Positions 1 to 5,883 of a DNA stretch of 6,889 bases are shown in pieces. Location of the stretch: assembly GCA_030634715.1 (NCBI GenBank), contig DAOWAG010000064.1, positions 1 through 6,889 of the forward strand, read 5' to 3'. The DNA is from Candidatus Aegiribacteria sp. (lineage in GTDB: Bacteria > Fermentibacterota > Fermentibacteria > Fermentibacterales > Fermentibacteraceae). Position 1 is the first letter of the stretch, and each line of letters starts with the position of its first letter. The position numbers and the translations under genes are program-made. Below the pieces are notes generated by a model. The model did no database searches, was not told the DNA's origin, and was given only the letters and a program-made list of their open reading frames with translations.

Positions 1-1048
1 ACAGTATTTCGGGCAAAGTGTCCATTTGAAGCTTTCTGGCCTCAATTGCCATAATATCGTAAAGCCCAAGTGTTCTGCAATGACTTTCAACCCATTCATG
101 ATCCATCGGCGCTCGTGAAACGAAAGCGGGAATGTTCTTTATATCCTCGACTAAATCCAACAGGGATCTTTCTCCACCTGCAAATGTGTATGCAGCGATT
201 CGCTCCTGCTCGCGTGAGAAGGGCTCGAAGTTACCTCTGGTATCTATTGCATGCTCAGCAACGAGTTCCGGTACTCCTGATGTTATCTGAAGATCATAAA
301 CAGTAACCAGGCTGTCTTCCAGCCTTTGCCGGTACTCATTTCTTAGATGCCCAAGGATCTGTCTGGAGATGGATTCGCTGATTTCTTCAAAAGGTGGAAC
401 TGAATCCTGAAACATGCTGTCTATCCGCAGAAATCTCCAGTTTGAATCAAAACTGAGCATCGGTGATACATCGCCTGCTTCAAGCCCCTGCAGAAGTTTG
501 ATATTATCCGAAGACACCTGCATCAGATCCATGGGTCCGAAAGAACCACGGACAGCCATCTCATATGAATCAATTGAGAATAGTTCAACCAGATTTCCCA
601 TATTGTTTCCATCCAGAACAAGCTGTCTTAGACTGTCGCATAAGATACTGTCGTCAAGAGTAATCGATGTGTATATCACCATTGTACCAAGCTTTGAATG
701 GAATTCCTCCACAGTATCCGCAGGGAGTTCCACCTTTTCCAACAGTATCCATTCGAGCCATCGCTGACGCAATTGCTTATTCTCAAGTTCGAGTCTGTTG
801 CGCTGAAATTCAGGCTGAGTGTCAAATCCTCTTGCCTGAGCATCCTGAATTACAAGCAGCCTGTTAACCAGGCTTTCGACTTTGAGGTTAACCAGTTGAG
901 AATCACCATGGAAAGGTTCGAGAGCGGGCGCGAGTCTGTCCTGCAGGATGGTTTCAGATCCAACAATAATAGCAGCATCTTCAGGATGTTGCTGACCACA
1001 ACCCGCACTAAGACACAAGATTCCCAATAATGCAAATAGACCTTTCAT
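1..1048 (-). CDS. SurA/PpiC-like peptidyl-prolyl isomerase lipoprotein (3' end outside window)
   Basis: An open frame of 349 codons runs from ATG at 1048 to the left edge without a stop, so the C-terminus is missing. The start has a GGAGG ribosome site five bases upstream. Residues 1-17 form a lipoprotein signal with lipobox LSAGC, so Cys17 would be lipidated and the protein anchored in the envelope. Residues 55-110 look like the helical SurA/PrsA N-terminal region (a V-x-x-L-V-N-R-L-L start, an EAxxxG-like DAQARGF segment, then a charged helix). Residues 120-212 resemble a parvulin domain (ELFS at 155-158, GSFGPM at 168-173, LEAGDVSPML at 189-198), but they diverge from active parvulins. After residue 260 a second helical unit begins, with EARKLQ near the edge, suggesting a tandem arrangement. 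Probable role: folding or escort of exported proteins. Isomerase activity is uncertain. It is divergent from the PBP4 gene. Confidence 0.8.
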   Translation of the reverse strand, partial: MKGLFALLGILCLSAGCGQQHPEDAAIIVGSETILQDRLAPALEPFHGDSQLVNLKVESLVNRLLVIQDAQARGFDTQPEFQRNRLELENKQLRQRWLEWILLEKVELPADTVEEFHSKLGTMVIYTSITLDDSILCDSLRQLVLDGNNMGNLVELFSIDSYEMAVRGSFGPMDLMQVSSDNIKLLQGLEAGDVSPMLSFDSNWRFLRIDSMFQDSVPPFEEISESISRQILGHLRNEYRQRLEDSLVTVYDLQITSGVPELVAEHAIDTRGNFEPFSREQERIAAYTFAGGERSLLDLVEDIKNIPAFVSRAPMDHEWVESHCRTLGLYDIMAIEARKLQMDTLPEIL

Positions 1049-1138
1049 TATTTCCTCCGTATACCCTTCCTTTAATGGTCAATTATATTCAGGAATCAAA
1101 TGTAGCTTCATATTATTTCATGTCAACAGGAGGTTTCG
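1049..1138. promoter_or_regulatory. Divergent promoter region between the lipoprotein and dacB genes
   Basis: This 90-base gap must hold the promoters of both divergent genes. On the minus strand there is a perfect TATAAT at 1087-1082, about 34 bases before the lipoprotein start, but its -35 is poor. There is also a perfect TTGACA at 1126-1121 followed after 16 bases by TACATT at 1104-1099 (4 of 6 matches). On the plus strand TATTAT at 1111-1116 is the best -10 for dacB, with only a weak -35 near 1088-1093. The two sets overlap, so competition between the promoters is possible. These are consensus matches by eye only. Confidence 0.4.
1128..1133 (+). promoter_or_regulatory. Shine-Dalgarno site that fixes the TTG start of dacB
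   Basis: AGGAGG lies five bases before TTG at 1139. The next in-frame ATG (1187) has no comparable site and would cut off the signal peptide, so the TTG is chosen. Confidence 0.75.
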
Positions 1139-2476
1139 TTGAATCCGTTTATTCATCTGATTCTGCTTCTCTCAGTATCATTACAGATGCCGGAGATTCC
1201 ATCAGCCTGGCGTGCAGGTATTTACGTCCAGGATGCTGAAACAGGAGATATCCTGATGAGCAGAAATGAGGATCAAACTTTCAGACCAGCTTCAACTGTA
1301 AAATTGGTAACATCTTACATTGCTTTTTTGAAACTTGGTTCTTCCTTTGTTTACGAAACAGAAGTGCTTGCGGATATATCGGGCGGTAATCTGTACATCA
1401 TCGGTTCCGGAGCTCCTCTTCTTAGCGCCGAGCATATTGAGATCATGGCTATAGAGACAGCTGCGTCTCTTGCACCGGGCTCATCCTGGAGACTGTTCTG
1501 GGATACCTCACAATTCAATGAGGAATCTCATTGTCCAGGATGGGATCAAAATGACTGGAGCAGAGTCTACTGTCCTCCGATTGAAGGGCTCTCCATTGGA
1601 GACAATGTCCTTCAGGTTATTGTATCAACCGTTGGTGATTCCATGAGAACATTCATCTATCCCCAATTACCAGGTCTTGTAATCACAAATGATCTTGTCA
1701 TCGGAAACAGAATCCAGATAAGAACCACTGTTGCTGGATGGGACGATAAAACTCCCAGGATTACCCTTCAGGGTACTATGGCTCCAGATACTCAAATAGT
1801 GATGTACAAACCCTTTGCAGGTCCGCCAATGGAATTCTCAGAAATGTTCTCCATCGCGCTCGAAAGTACCGGACTGAGTATTGATACCGTTATGCAGGGA
1901 GAAGCGCCGGATGATACAACACTAATCAGAACATCGGTAATCTATTCAGACCCTCTATTTGTTCTTCTGACCTCAATGAATAAATGGAGCAGAAACATGG
2001 TTGCTGAAATGGTTTTAAGAACTGTAAGTCTGGAAACTGCATCAGGTCCCGCTTCGACCGGAGCAGGATGTGATGTTGCAGGACAGATTCTAAGAGATCT
2101 TGTCCCCGATATACCCGGAGCGCAGCTTGCCGACGGGTCAGGACTTTCCAGATTGAATCTTCTGGCTCCAGGTCATCTTGCTGCTATTCTATCAAATGGA
2201 ATCAATTCACTTGAATGGGGTGTGGAATTCCTGGCTACACTGCCTGTAAACGGTGTAGACGGAACGCTTGCATCCAGATTGAGCAATCTCCCGCCGGGAG
2301 CTTTCAGAGGAAAAACCGGAACACTGAATGATACTTCAACAATTGCCGGAATACTCACTGCTTCATCCGGCAGGAGAATTATCCTTGTAATCATGCTTGA
2401 AGTTCCAGTTGGATATAACCGGACTGCAAGAGCATGGCAGGATAGCTTTATATCCTGGTGCTGGGATCGTTACTAG
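1139..2476 (+). CDS. dacB: D-alanyl-D-alanine carboxypeptidase/endopeptidase, PBP4 (peptidase S13) family
   Basis: A penicillin-binding protein of 445 residues, close to E. coli PBP4 (477). The family removes the terminal D-Ala of peptidoglycan stems and cleaves D-Ala-meso-DAP cross-links outside the cytoplasmic membrane. All three active-site motifs are visible: S52-T-V-K55 (nucleophile Ser52), S284-R-N286 and K392-T-G394. The roughly 230 residues between the first two match the inserted domains of class C PBPs. Family signatures also present are GSGAP (89-93, usually GSGDP), DTSQF (122-126), DGSGLSR (332-338) and LPVNGVDGTL (368-377). The N-terminus, with a hydrophobic stretch at residues 4-15, looks like a short signal peptide. 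The start is TTG with a strong AGGAGG site. The gene is divergent from the SurA/PpiC-like lipoprotein, also an envelope protein, and converges on efp. The family assignment is firm; the balance of carboxypeptidase and endopeptidase activity is not visible. Confidence 0.93.
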   Translation: MNPFIHLILLLSVSLQMPEIPSAWRAGIYVQDAETGDILMSRNEDQTFRPASTVKLVTSYIAFLKLGSSFVYETEVLADISGGNLYIIGSGAPLLSAEHIEIMAIETAASLAPGSSWRLFWDTSQFNEESHCPGWDQNDWSRVYCPPIEGLSIGDNVLQVIVSTVGDSMRTFIYPQLPGLVITNDLVIGNRIQIRTTVAGWDDKTPRITLQGTMAPDTQIVMYKPFAGPPMEFSEMFSIALESTGLSIDTVMQGEAPDDTTLIRTSVIYSDPLFVLLTSMNKWSRNMVAEMVLRTVSLETASGPASTGAGCDVAGQILRDLVPDIPGAQLADGSGLSRLNLLAPGHLAAILSNGINSLEWGVEFLATLPVNGVDGTLASRLSNLPPGAFRGKTGTLNDTSTIAGILTASSGRRIILVIMLEVPVGYNRTARAWQDSFISWCWDRY

Positions 2477-2497
2477 CGATGGGCTTCGCTTGTTTTT
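2475..2497 (+). terminator. Probable intrinsic terminator of dacB
   Basis: A short hairpin, AGCGA (2475-2479) paired with TCGCT (2486-2490) across a six-base loop, is followed by TGTTTTTT ending at 2497. The stem overlaps the dacB TAG stop at 2474-2476. The T-run is good but the stem is only five pairs, so termination may be partial. Confidence 0.5.
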
Positions 2498-2505
2498 TAC
2501 CGGAA

Positions 2506-2531
2506 TCAGGATAATCCTGTCAGGTCAGGAT
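2506..2531. repeat. Clustered CAGGAT/ATCCTG dyads between convergent dacB and efp
   Basis: Three copies of the CAGGA/TCCTG element sit within 26 bases, one inverted. CAGGA at 2507-2511 can pair with TCCTG at 2515-2519 across a three-base loop, and ATCCTG at 2514-2519 can instead pair with CAGGAT at 2526-2531 across six bases. The second dyad overlaps the efp stop codon. No T-run follows on the minus strand, so this is not a standard intrinsic terminator. It may act as an RNA-end or Rho-related structure, or be chance. Confidence 0.3.
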
Positions 2532-3088
2532 GATTTCCTTTCAATATAACTGTCGTTACGAGTATCAATTTTTATTACATCGCCCTCCTGGATAAACAAA
2601 GGAACCTGAATCTGCAAGCCTGTCTGAAGAATAGCTGGTTTGGAGCCTCCGCTGGCCGTATCTCCCCTTAGCCCCGGATCTGTGTTTGTTACTTTGAGTA
2701 CAACTGTATCGGGTGGTTCAACAATGATCGGGATGTTATCAACAAAGGCGATTTTTACTTCACTGTTTTCAATCAGATACTTCGCTGCATCACCAACCAG
2801 ATCGAGATCAAGATTTTCCTGCTCATAAGTATCAGGATTCATTACGACATAAGCAAGATCAGTAATGTAGAGCAATTCCCATATTCGGTGTTCTACGCGA
2901 ACCTCTGTTACTTTTTCACCGGCTCTCCATGTTCTGTCAAGAACTTTGCCGGAGAGAACTCCTTTGAGTTTTGATCTGACAAAAGCAGGCCCCTTGCCCG
3001 GTTTCACATGCTGAAAGTTCACAATCTGATATAGGATACTATCGATATCTATAACCATACCCCGTCTAAAATCGTTACTTGTTGCCAT
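2525..3088 (-). CDS. efp: Translation elongation factor P
   Basis: A full-length EF-P of 187 residues. EF-P binds the ribosome between the P and E sites and relieves stalling at consecutive prolines. The N-terminal KOW-like domain begins at DFRRGMVIDID, and the loop HVKPGKGPAFVR (27-38) carries Lys32, equivalent to E. coli Lys34, the residue modified by beta-lysylation in that species. The central OB domain includes the YEQ signature (residues 88-90), and the C-terminal domain carries the family signature TDPGLRGDTA, a KPA segment and VPLFIQEGD. A GGTGGAG ribosome site lies about ten bases before the ATG. It follows aroQ on the same strand after 51 bases, so it is either the last gene of that operon or has its own promoter in the AT-rich gap. 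No EF-P modification gene (epmA, epmB or earP) is in the window. An aroQ-efp neighbourhood is also known in other bacteria. Confidence 0.97.
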   Translation of the reverse strand: MATSNDFRRGMVIDIDSILYQIVNFQHVKPGKGPAFVRSKLKGVLSGKVLDRTWRAGEKVTEVRVEHRIWELLYITDLAYVVMNPDTYEQENLDLDLVGDAAKYLIENSEVKIAFVDNIPIIVEPPDTVVLKVTNTDPGLRGDTASGGSKPAILQTGLQIQVPLFIQEGDVIKIDTRNDSYIERKSS

Positions 3089-3139
3089 CGTTAGAAAACT
3101 CCACCTTAATTTAATTGTTGATTGTTTGTAATACGAATG

Positions 3140-3595
3140 TCAGGAACTGTTTTCACATGCCAGTTCACAGACAATATCAATCGCATGAAGGTAACCAGTG
3201 ACACCAGCTCCAGCGATAAATACATCAGCACCTCTGGCAGTAATCAGATTGGTTCTGAAAAATTCACGAGACAGAACCTGACTGATGTGAACTTCGACCA
3301 CAGGACCATCAAACGCATTCAGAGCATCCAGAATTGCGATAGAATAATGTGAATATGCAGCTGGATTGATAACAATTCCAATTGAATTCCCGGAAGCCCT
3401 GCCTATTGCCTGTACAAGCTCACCTTCAATATCAGATTGGAAGAAATCGATTGAAACACCTGCAATGGAGGCCTTCTGTTCAATTAATCCAATGAGTTCG
3501 CTCTGGGTCGTATCTCCGTAATTAGAAGGCTCCCGGTTACCAAGCTGTGACAAATTGGGACCATTAAGCACAGTTATAATACGAGGGGAATTCAT
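3140..3595 (-). CDS. aroQ: 3-dehydroquinate dehydratase, type II
   Basis: Catalyses the third step of the shikimate pathway, dehydration of 3-dehydroquinate to 3-dehydroshikimate, in the cytoplasm. At 151 residues it has the usual length of the small dodecameric type II enzyme. Expected active-site residues are all present: Asn14 in NGPN, Arg21 and Tyr26 in the lid loop (REPSNYG), Asn77 in INP, His83 in AYSHYS, Glu101 and His103 in EVH, and Arg114 in REFFR. Three usually conserved spots differ: NLSQLG for NLNLLG, SDIEG for SNxEG, and HISQ for HISN. These fit natural divergence and do not remove a known catalytic residue. The ATG overlaps the stop of the upstream TPR gene in an ATGA four-base overlap, and a weak AAGGAT site lies just upstream, so translation is probably coupled. 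efp follows downstream. Confidence 0.96.
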   Translation of the reverse strand: MNSPRIITVLNGPNLSQLGNREPSNYGDTTQSELIGLIEQKASIAGVSIDFFQSDIEGELVQAIGRASGNSIGIVINPAAYSHYSIAILDALNAFDGPVVEVHISQVLSREFFRTNLITARGADVFIAGAGVTGYLHAIDIVCELACENSS

Positions 3596-4290
3596 TCAGA
3601 TCCTTTGTCATATGGTTTCAACTGGAGATCATCCTTTTCCTCTTGAGAGAAGAATCCCAGAAGACTGCCTGGTGATGATATCCGGGTTTCAGGTTCATCA
3701 TCGGGTGGAGGATCGGAAACCTCTTCCTCTGGCTCACTGTCAGAATCTGGCTCGATTCCCTGTGACTTCAGAACCTTTGACATTCTTTCAGTCTCTGGAA
3801 ATACATCTGAATCTACATCAGATTCAGATTCCTCTGCAATCTCATCATCGTCATAAAAACTGTCTCTTGCCGAACTCTGCCTGAACTTCGCATCCTCCAG
3901 CATGTCCCTAGCTTCTTCATCGCCTGGATGCTCAAACAGATATTCCTCCAGATAATCCACAGCCTTCTTCCATTGTTTCTTCTGAAAATGAATCTGCGCC
4001 AGGTTCAGAAGAGCAACAAGATTCATTGGCTGAGCATCATATACACTTCGAAACACATCAACTGCTTTTTCAAGAAGACCTGAATCTCGAAAACACTTAC
4101 CCTGGACTATTCTGATGGATATGTTGTCATTCCAGCTTTTTAATCCCGCCTCAGTGACTCCCAGAGATTCATCCAATCTTCCTCCCTGCCTTAGAAGATC
4201 AGCCAATCGCGCACAGACTGTGGGTGAAGGATGTTTAATCCAATCATTATCAAGGGCTTCTATCTCCCGAGAAAAATCACCACCTGCCAT
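3592..4290 (-). CDS. TPR-repeat protein with acidic C-terminal tail
   Basis: A 232-residue protein with no signal peptide, so probably cytoplasmic. Residues about 23-56, 57-90 and 91-124 form three tetratricopeptide units; the third, with its LLNLAQIHFQKKQWKKAVDYLE segment split here as LLNLAQIH and KKAVDYLE, is the clearest. TPRs usually bind partner proteins. From residue 139 on, the protein is low-complexity and strongly acidic (runs of D, E and S, with a PPPDDEPE segment), and probably disordered. A short basic and hydrophobic stretch, SLLGFF, lies close to the C-terminus. A longer reading from TTG at 4305 is possible, but ATG at 4290 is preferred because GGGAGG lies five bases before it. 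It starts one base after the lipoprotein stop and overlaps aroQ by four bases. The function is unknown; an adaptor role for the neighbouring envelope proteins is only a guess. Confidence 0.8.
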   Translation of the reverse strand: MAGGDFSREIEALDNDWIKHPSPTVCARLADLLRQGGRLDESLGVTEAGLKSWNDNISIRIVQGKCFRDSGLLEKAVDVFRSVYDAQPMNLVALLNLAQIHFQKKQWKKAVDYLEEYLFEHPGDEEARDMLEDAKFRQSSARDSFYDDDEIAEESESDVDSDVFPETERMSKVLKSQGIEPDSDSEPEEEVSDPPPDDEPETRISSPGSLLGFFSQEEKDDLQLKPYDKGSE

Positions 4291-4291
4291 T

Positions 4292-5236
4292 TCAGCCTCC
4301 CGCAAAGAAAGTATTCATTATTATCCAGCCTTCTCGAATATATGGTTCCTTTTCTCTGTGTTCATGAAAAATTTCCATATCCAACAGATACCTTCGTTCA
4401 TCGGCATGTAGAATATAACTGGTAAATGCTCCAGCATTCAGATGATCAGGATTCCGCCACATTCCGAGAAGCTTCCATCCACTGAGGCCATGCAGTTCAA
4501 ACGGATCAACCGCAACCCTTGATCTATCAACCGAATCCGCGGCTGCATTGTAGAAGTAGTGTCTGGCAACAGCTTCACGCCATAAAACGGCTTCATCCGG
4601 CAGCAGTACAACGTCATCATCAATCCATCTGATACTTAGAAGAAGAAGGCATTCATCGGATACGTAACGTTGATACTGAAGGAAACCGGCATCCGGATCC
4701 CAATCGGAAAGATGGTAAGACTTGGGTATATCCATACTGAAACCAAGAGTTCGAAGACTGTCCATTCGCTCGGGGCTGCTCATCTGCGTGGAAACGAAGC
4801 TTCCATAGATATAAGCCGACAGATGTTCATTATATGATCGCTCGAGCAGCAGGGTTAGTTCGGTAACTTGCGTAAATCCAGGTAGAACGATGCCGAATAC
4901 ATCCTGACCGGATGCCCATGCATCGTTCGCCTGGTAAATGCCATCAATCTGCTGCAATACATCGGGAAGCTGTTTCTCCTGTTCAGCAACAAAGAGGATC
5001 GTCCGTCTCTCTTTAAGATCTCCTCCGAACATCTCTTCGGTACATGAAGAGAAGTTGAAAACCTTTTCAGCGTCAACTGATACAACATAAAGCTGAATGC
5101 CTTCCAGTAATTCATCAACCAGTCCCGCATCAACATCGGATCCATAAACAACAAGGACTCCTTTGATAGGACCGGTTGCAGGACTCCTGCATGAAACCAG
5201 CAGAATCAGAATGGAAAGCGCTGTCAGATATTTCAT
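4292..5236 (-). CDS. DUF4837-like lipoprotein
   Basis: A 314-residue predicted lipoprotein. Residues 1-16 are a signal with lipobox LVSC, so Cys16 would be lipidated. The rest resembles DUF4837, a family of unknown function known mainly from Bacteroidetes lipoproteins. Matching features are a beta-rich start (residues 24-32), the segment NDAWASGQDV at 104-113 (family pattern N-x-W-x-x-x-Q-x-V), the second-half start GFSMDIPKSYHL at 165-176, GMW at 258-260 and the GAFTSY segment at 269-274, like the family's W and GPF positions. The assignment rests on pattern memory, not a search. The ATG overlaps the stop of the DUF948-like gene in an ATGA overlap. There is no strong ribosome site, only a purine-rich stretch, so expression probably depends on coupling. 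The TPR gene follows after one base. No catalytic motif is visible; the role is unknown. Confidence 0.75.
   Translation of the reverse strand: MKYLTALSILILLVSCRSPATGPIKGVLVVYGSDVDAGLVDELLEGIQLYVVSVDAEKVFNFSSCTEEMFGGDLKERRTILFVAEQEKQLPDVLQQIDGIYQANDAWASGQDVFGIVLPGFTQVTELTLLLERSYNEHLSAYIYGSFVSTQMSSPERMDSLRTLGFSMDIPKSYHLSDWDPDAGFLQYQRYVSDECLLLLSIRWIDDDVVLLPDEAVLWREAVARHYFYNAAADSVDRSRVAVDPFELHGLSGWKLLGMWRNPDHLNAGAFTSYILHADERRYLLDMEIFHEHREKEPYIREGWIIMNTFFAGG
4296..4301 (-). promoter_or_regulatory. Shine-Dalgarno site that fixes the TPR protein start
   Basis: GGGAGG, read on the minus strand, lies within the last codons of the upstream lipoprotein gene, five bases before ATG at 4290. It argues against the upstream TTG at 4305 and suggests coupling to translation of the preceding gene. 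Confidence 0.75.
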
Positions 5237-5592
5237 TTGTTTTTCTTTCTCGAAAGAAGAGGAGTGGTGAATCGAATCAGAGACACAATTGCGGGAAGGA
5301 ATCGCACAGCGGAATCAAGCATCGGAGAGGTTCCTACTGTGCCGTTTACCCTGTTCAGGAGTGCAGTAGACGCATTTGCTGTTCTACTGATATCCTCCCC
5401 TGTCTTTTCTATCTCCAGTAACGCTGATGAAATACGTGGTATCAACTCACATATCTCCTGACCGAGCGATTTCAGGGTGATATCCATTTCGCTCAGAGTC
5501 TTGTGCATCTTCAAAACAATTGAAATGAAGAAACCAAGACCAATGAACAGACCGGCGACACCAACCAGCTGTATTATGAAAAGTCCATTCAT
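5233..5592 (-). CDS. Small single-pass membrane protein, DUF948-like
   Basis: A protein of 119 residues. Residues 4-27 form a strong transmembrane helix, followed by Lys28. Residues 28-85 are a predicted long helix with heptad-like hydrophobic spacing (MHKTLSEMDITLKSLG onwards), as in DUF948 proteins such as Bacillus YtxG. A second hydrophobic stretch, LDSAVRFLPAIVSLI (about 91-105), precedes a basic end, SRKKNK, and may be an amphipathic membrane-lying helix. The start ATG has AGGAG six bases upstream. Its stop overlaps the start of the lipoprotein gene (ATGA), so the two are probably made together. With the lipoprotein this gives an inner-membrane-anchored helical protein and an envelope lipoprotein from the same message; a physical interaction is only an inference. 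Family assignment is tentative, but the gene itself is well supported by its context. Confidence 0.75.
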   Translation of the reverse strand: MNGLFIIQLVGVAGLFIGLGFFISIVLKMHKTLSEMDITLKSLGQEICELIPRISSALLEIEKTGEDISRTANASTALLNRVNGTVGTSPMLDSAVRFLPAIVSLIRFTTPLLSRKKNK

Positions 5593-5607
5593 TCTGTACT
5601 CCTAACT

Positions 5608-5775
5608 CTATTTCTTTATTGAAGCCCTCACTCGCGGCTTCGGAGAATTACGATTTCTACTCTTCGGTTGAGAAGCACCTTGTTGAGGCATAATGCCATA
5701 AGACGTTATAAGCATCATTAAAACAACAATAGAATGAATGAGTCCGTCTCCCTTCACACCCCTCAATATAGGCAT
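5608..5775 (-). CDS. Possible small secreted or membrane peptide (up to 55 aa)
   Basis: A short frame from ATG at 5775 to TAG at 5610-5608, ending 15 bases before the DUF948-like gene. The translation has a hydrophobic core, SIVVLMMLITSYGIM (15-29), then a polar, strongly basic tail with repeated Arg, Lys, Asn, Ser and Pro (residues 38-55). That is the shape of a signal peptide or membrane anchor plus a cationic tail. The start is uncertain: ATG 5775 lacks a ribosome site, GTG at 5757 lies close behind a GAGGGG run, and AAGGGAG at 5754-5748 would suit only a rare ATT start near 5739. I recognise no family. The hydrophobic-then-basic pattern and operon position argue for a real gene, but in such a short frame chance cannot be excluded. 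Confidence 0.35.
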   Translation of the reverse strand: MPILRGVKGDGLIHSIVVLMMLITSYGIMPQQGASQPKSRNRNSPKPRVRASIKK

Positions 5776-5800
5776 ACGACATTAGAGCAACCAATGTCAA
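5765..5800 (-). promoter_or_regulatory. Candidate promoter for the minus-strand operon
   Basis: A perfect TTGACA on the minus strand at 5800-5795 is preceded by an AT-rich tract (about 5811-5830) that could act as an UP element. The -10 is weak: TATGCC at 5776-5771 fits the spacing (18 bases), whereas the better TATATT at 5770-5765 is 24 bases away. If used, transcription would begin near 5764-5758, past the ATG at 5775, favouring a later start for the small ORF. The 108 bases from 5776 to 5883 hold no other gene. Confidence 0.3.
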
Positions 5801-5883
5801 GGTATTCGGTTTATTTAATTAATGTAAAAGTTTTCTATCCAATGATATGGTACAAGGACCATCAGACGAAGGGTGGGGGGATG

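Noticed and set aside
70..1030. Several plus-strand open frames across the first kilobase
   Set aside because: They lie antisense to the long, motif-bearing lipoprotein frame, have unstructured composition and no ribosome sites.
3089..3139. Separate promoter for efp in the aroQ-efp gap
   Set aside because: The gap is AT-rich, but I found no pair of hexamers with acceptable match and spacing.
4291..4305. Upstream TTG start for the TPR protein
   Set aside because: The GGGAGG site sits exactly five bases before ATG 4290 and lies inside the region the longer start would translate.
5842..5857. Hairpin ATGGT / ACCAT downstream of folD
   Set aside because: Only five pairs with no adjacent T-run, so it does not qualify as an intrinsic terminator.
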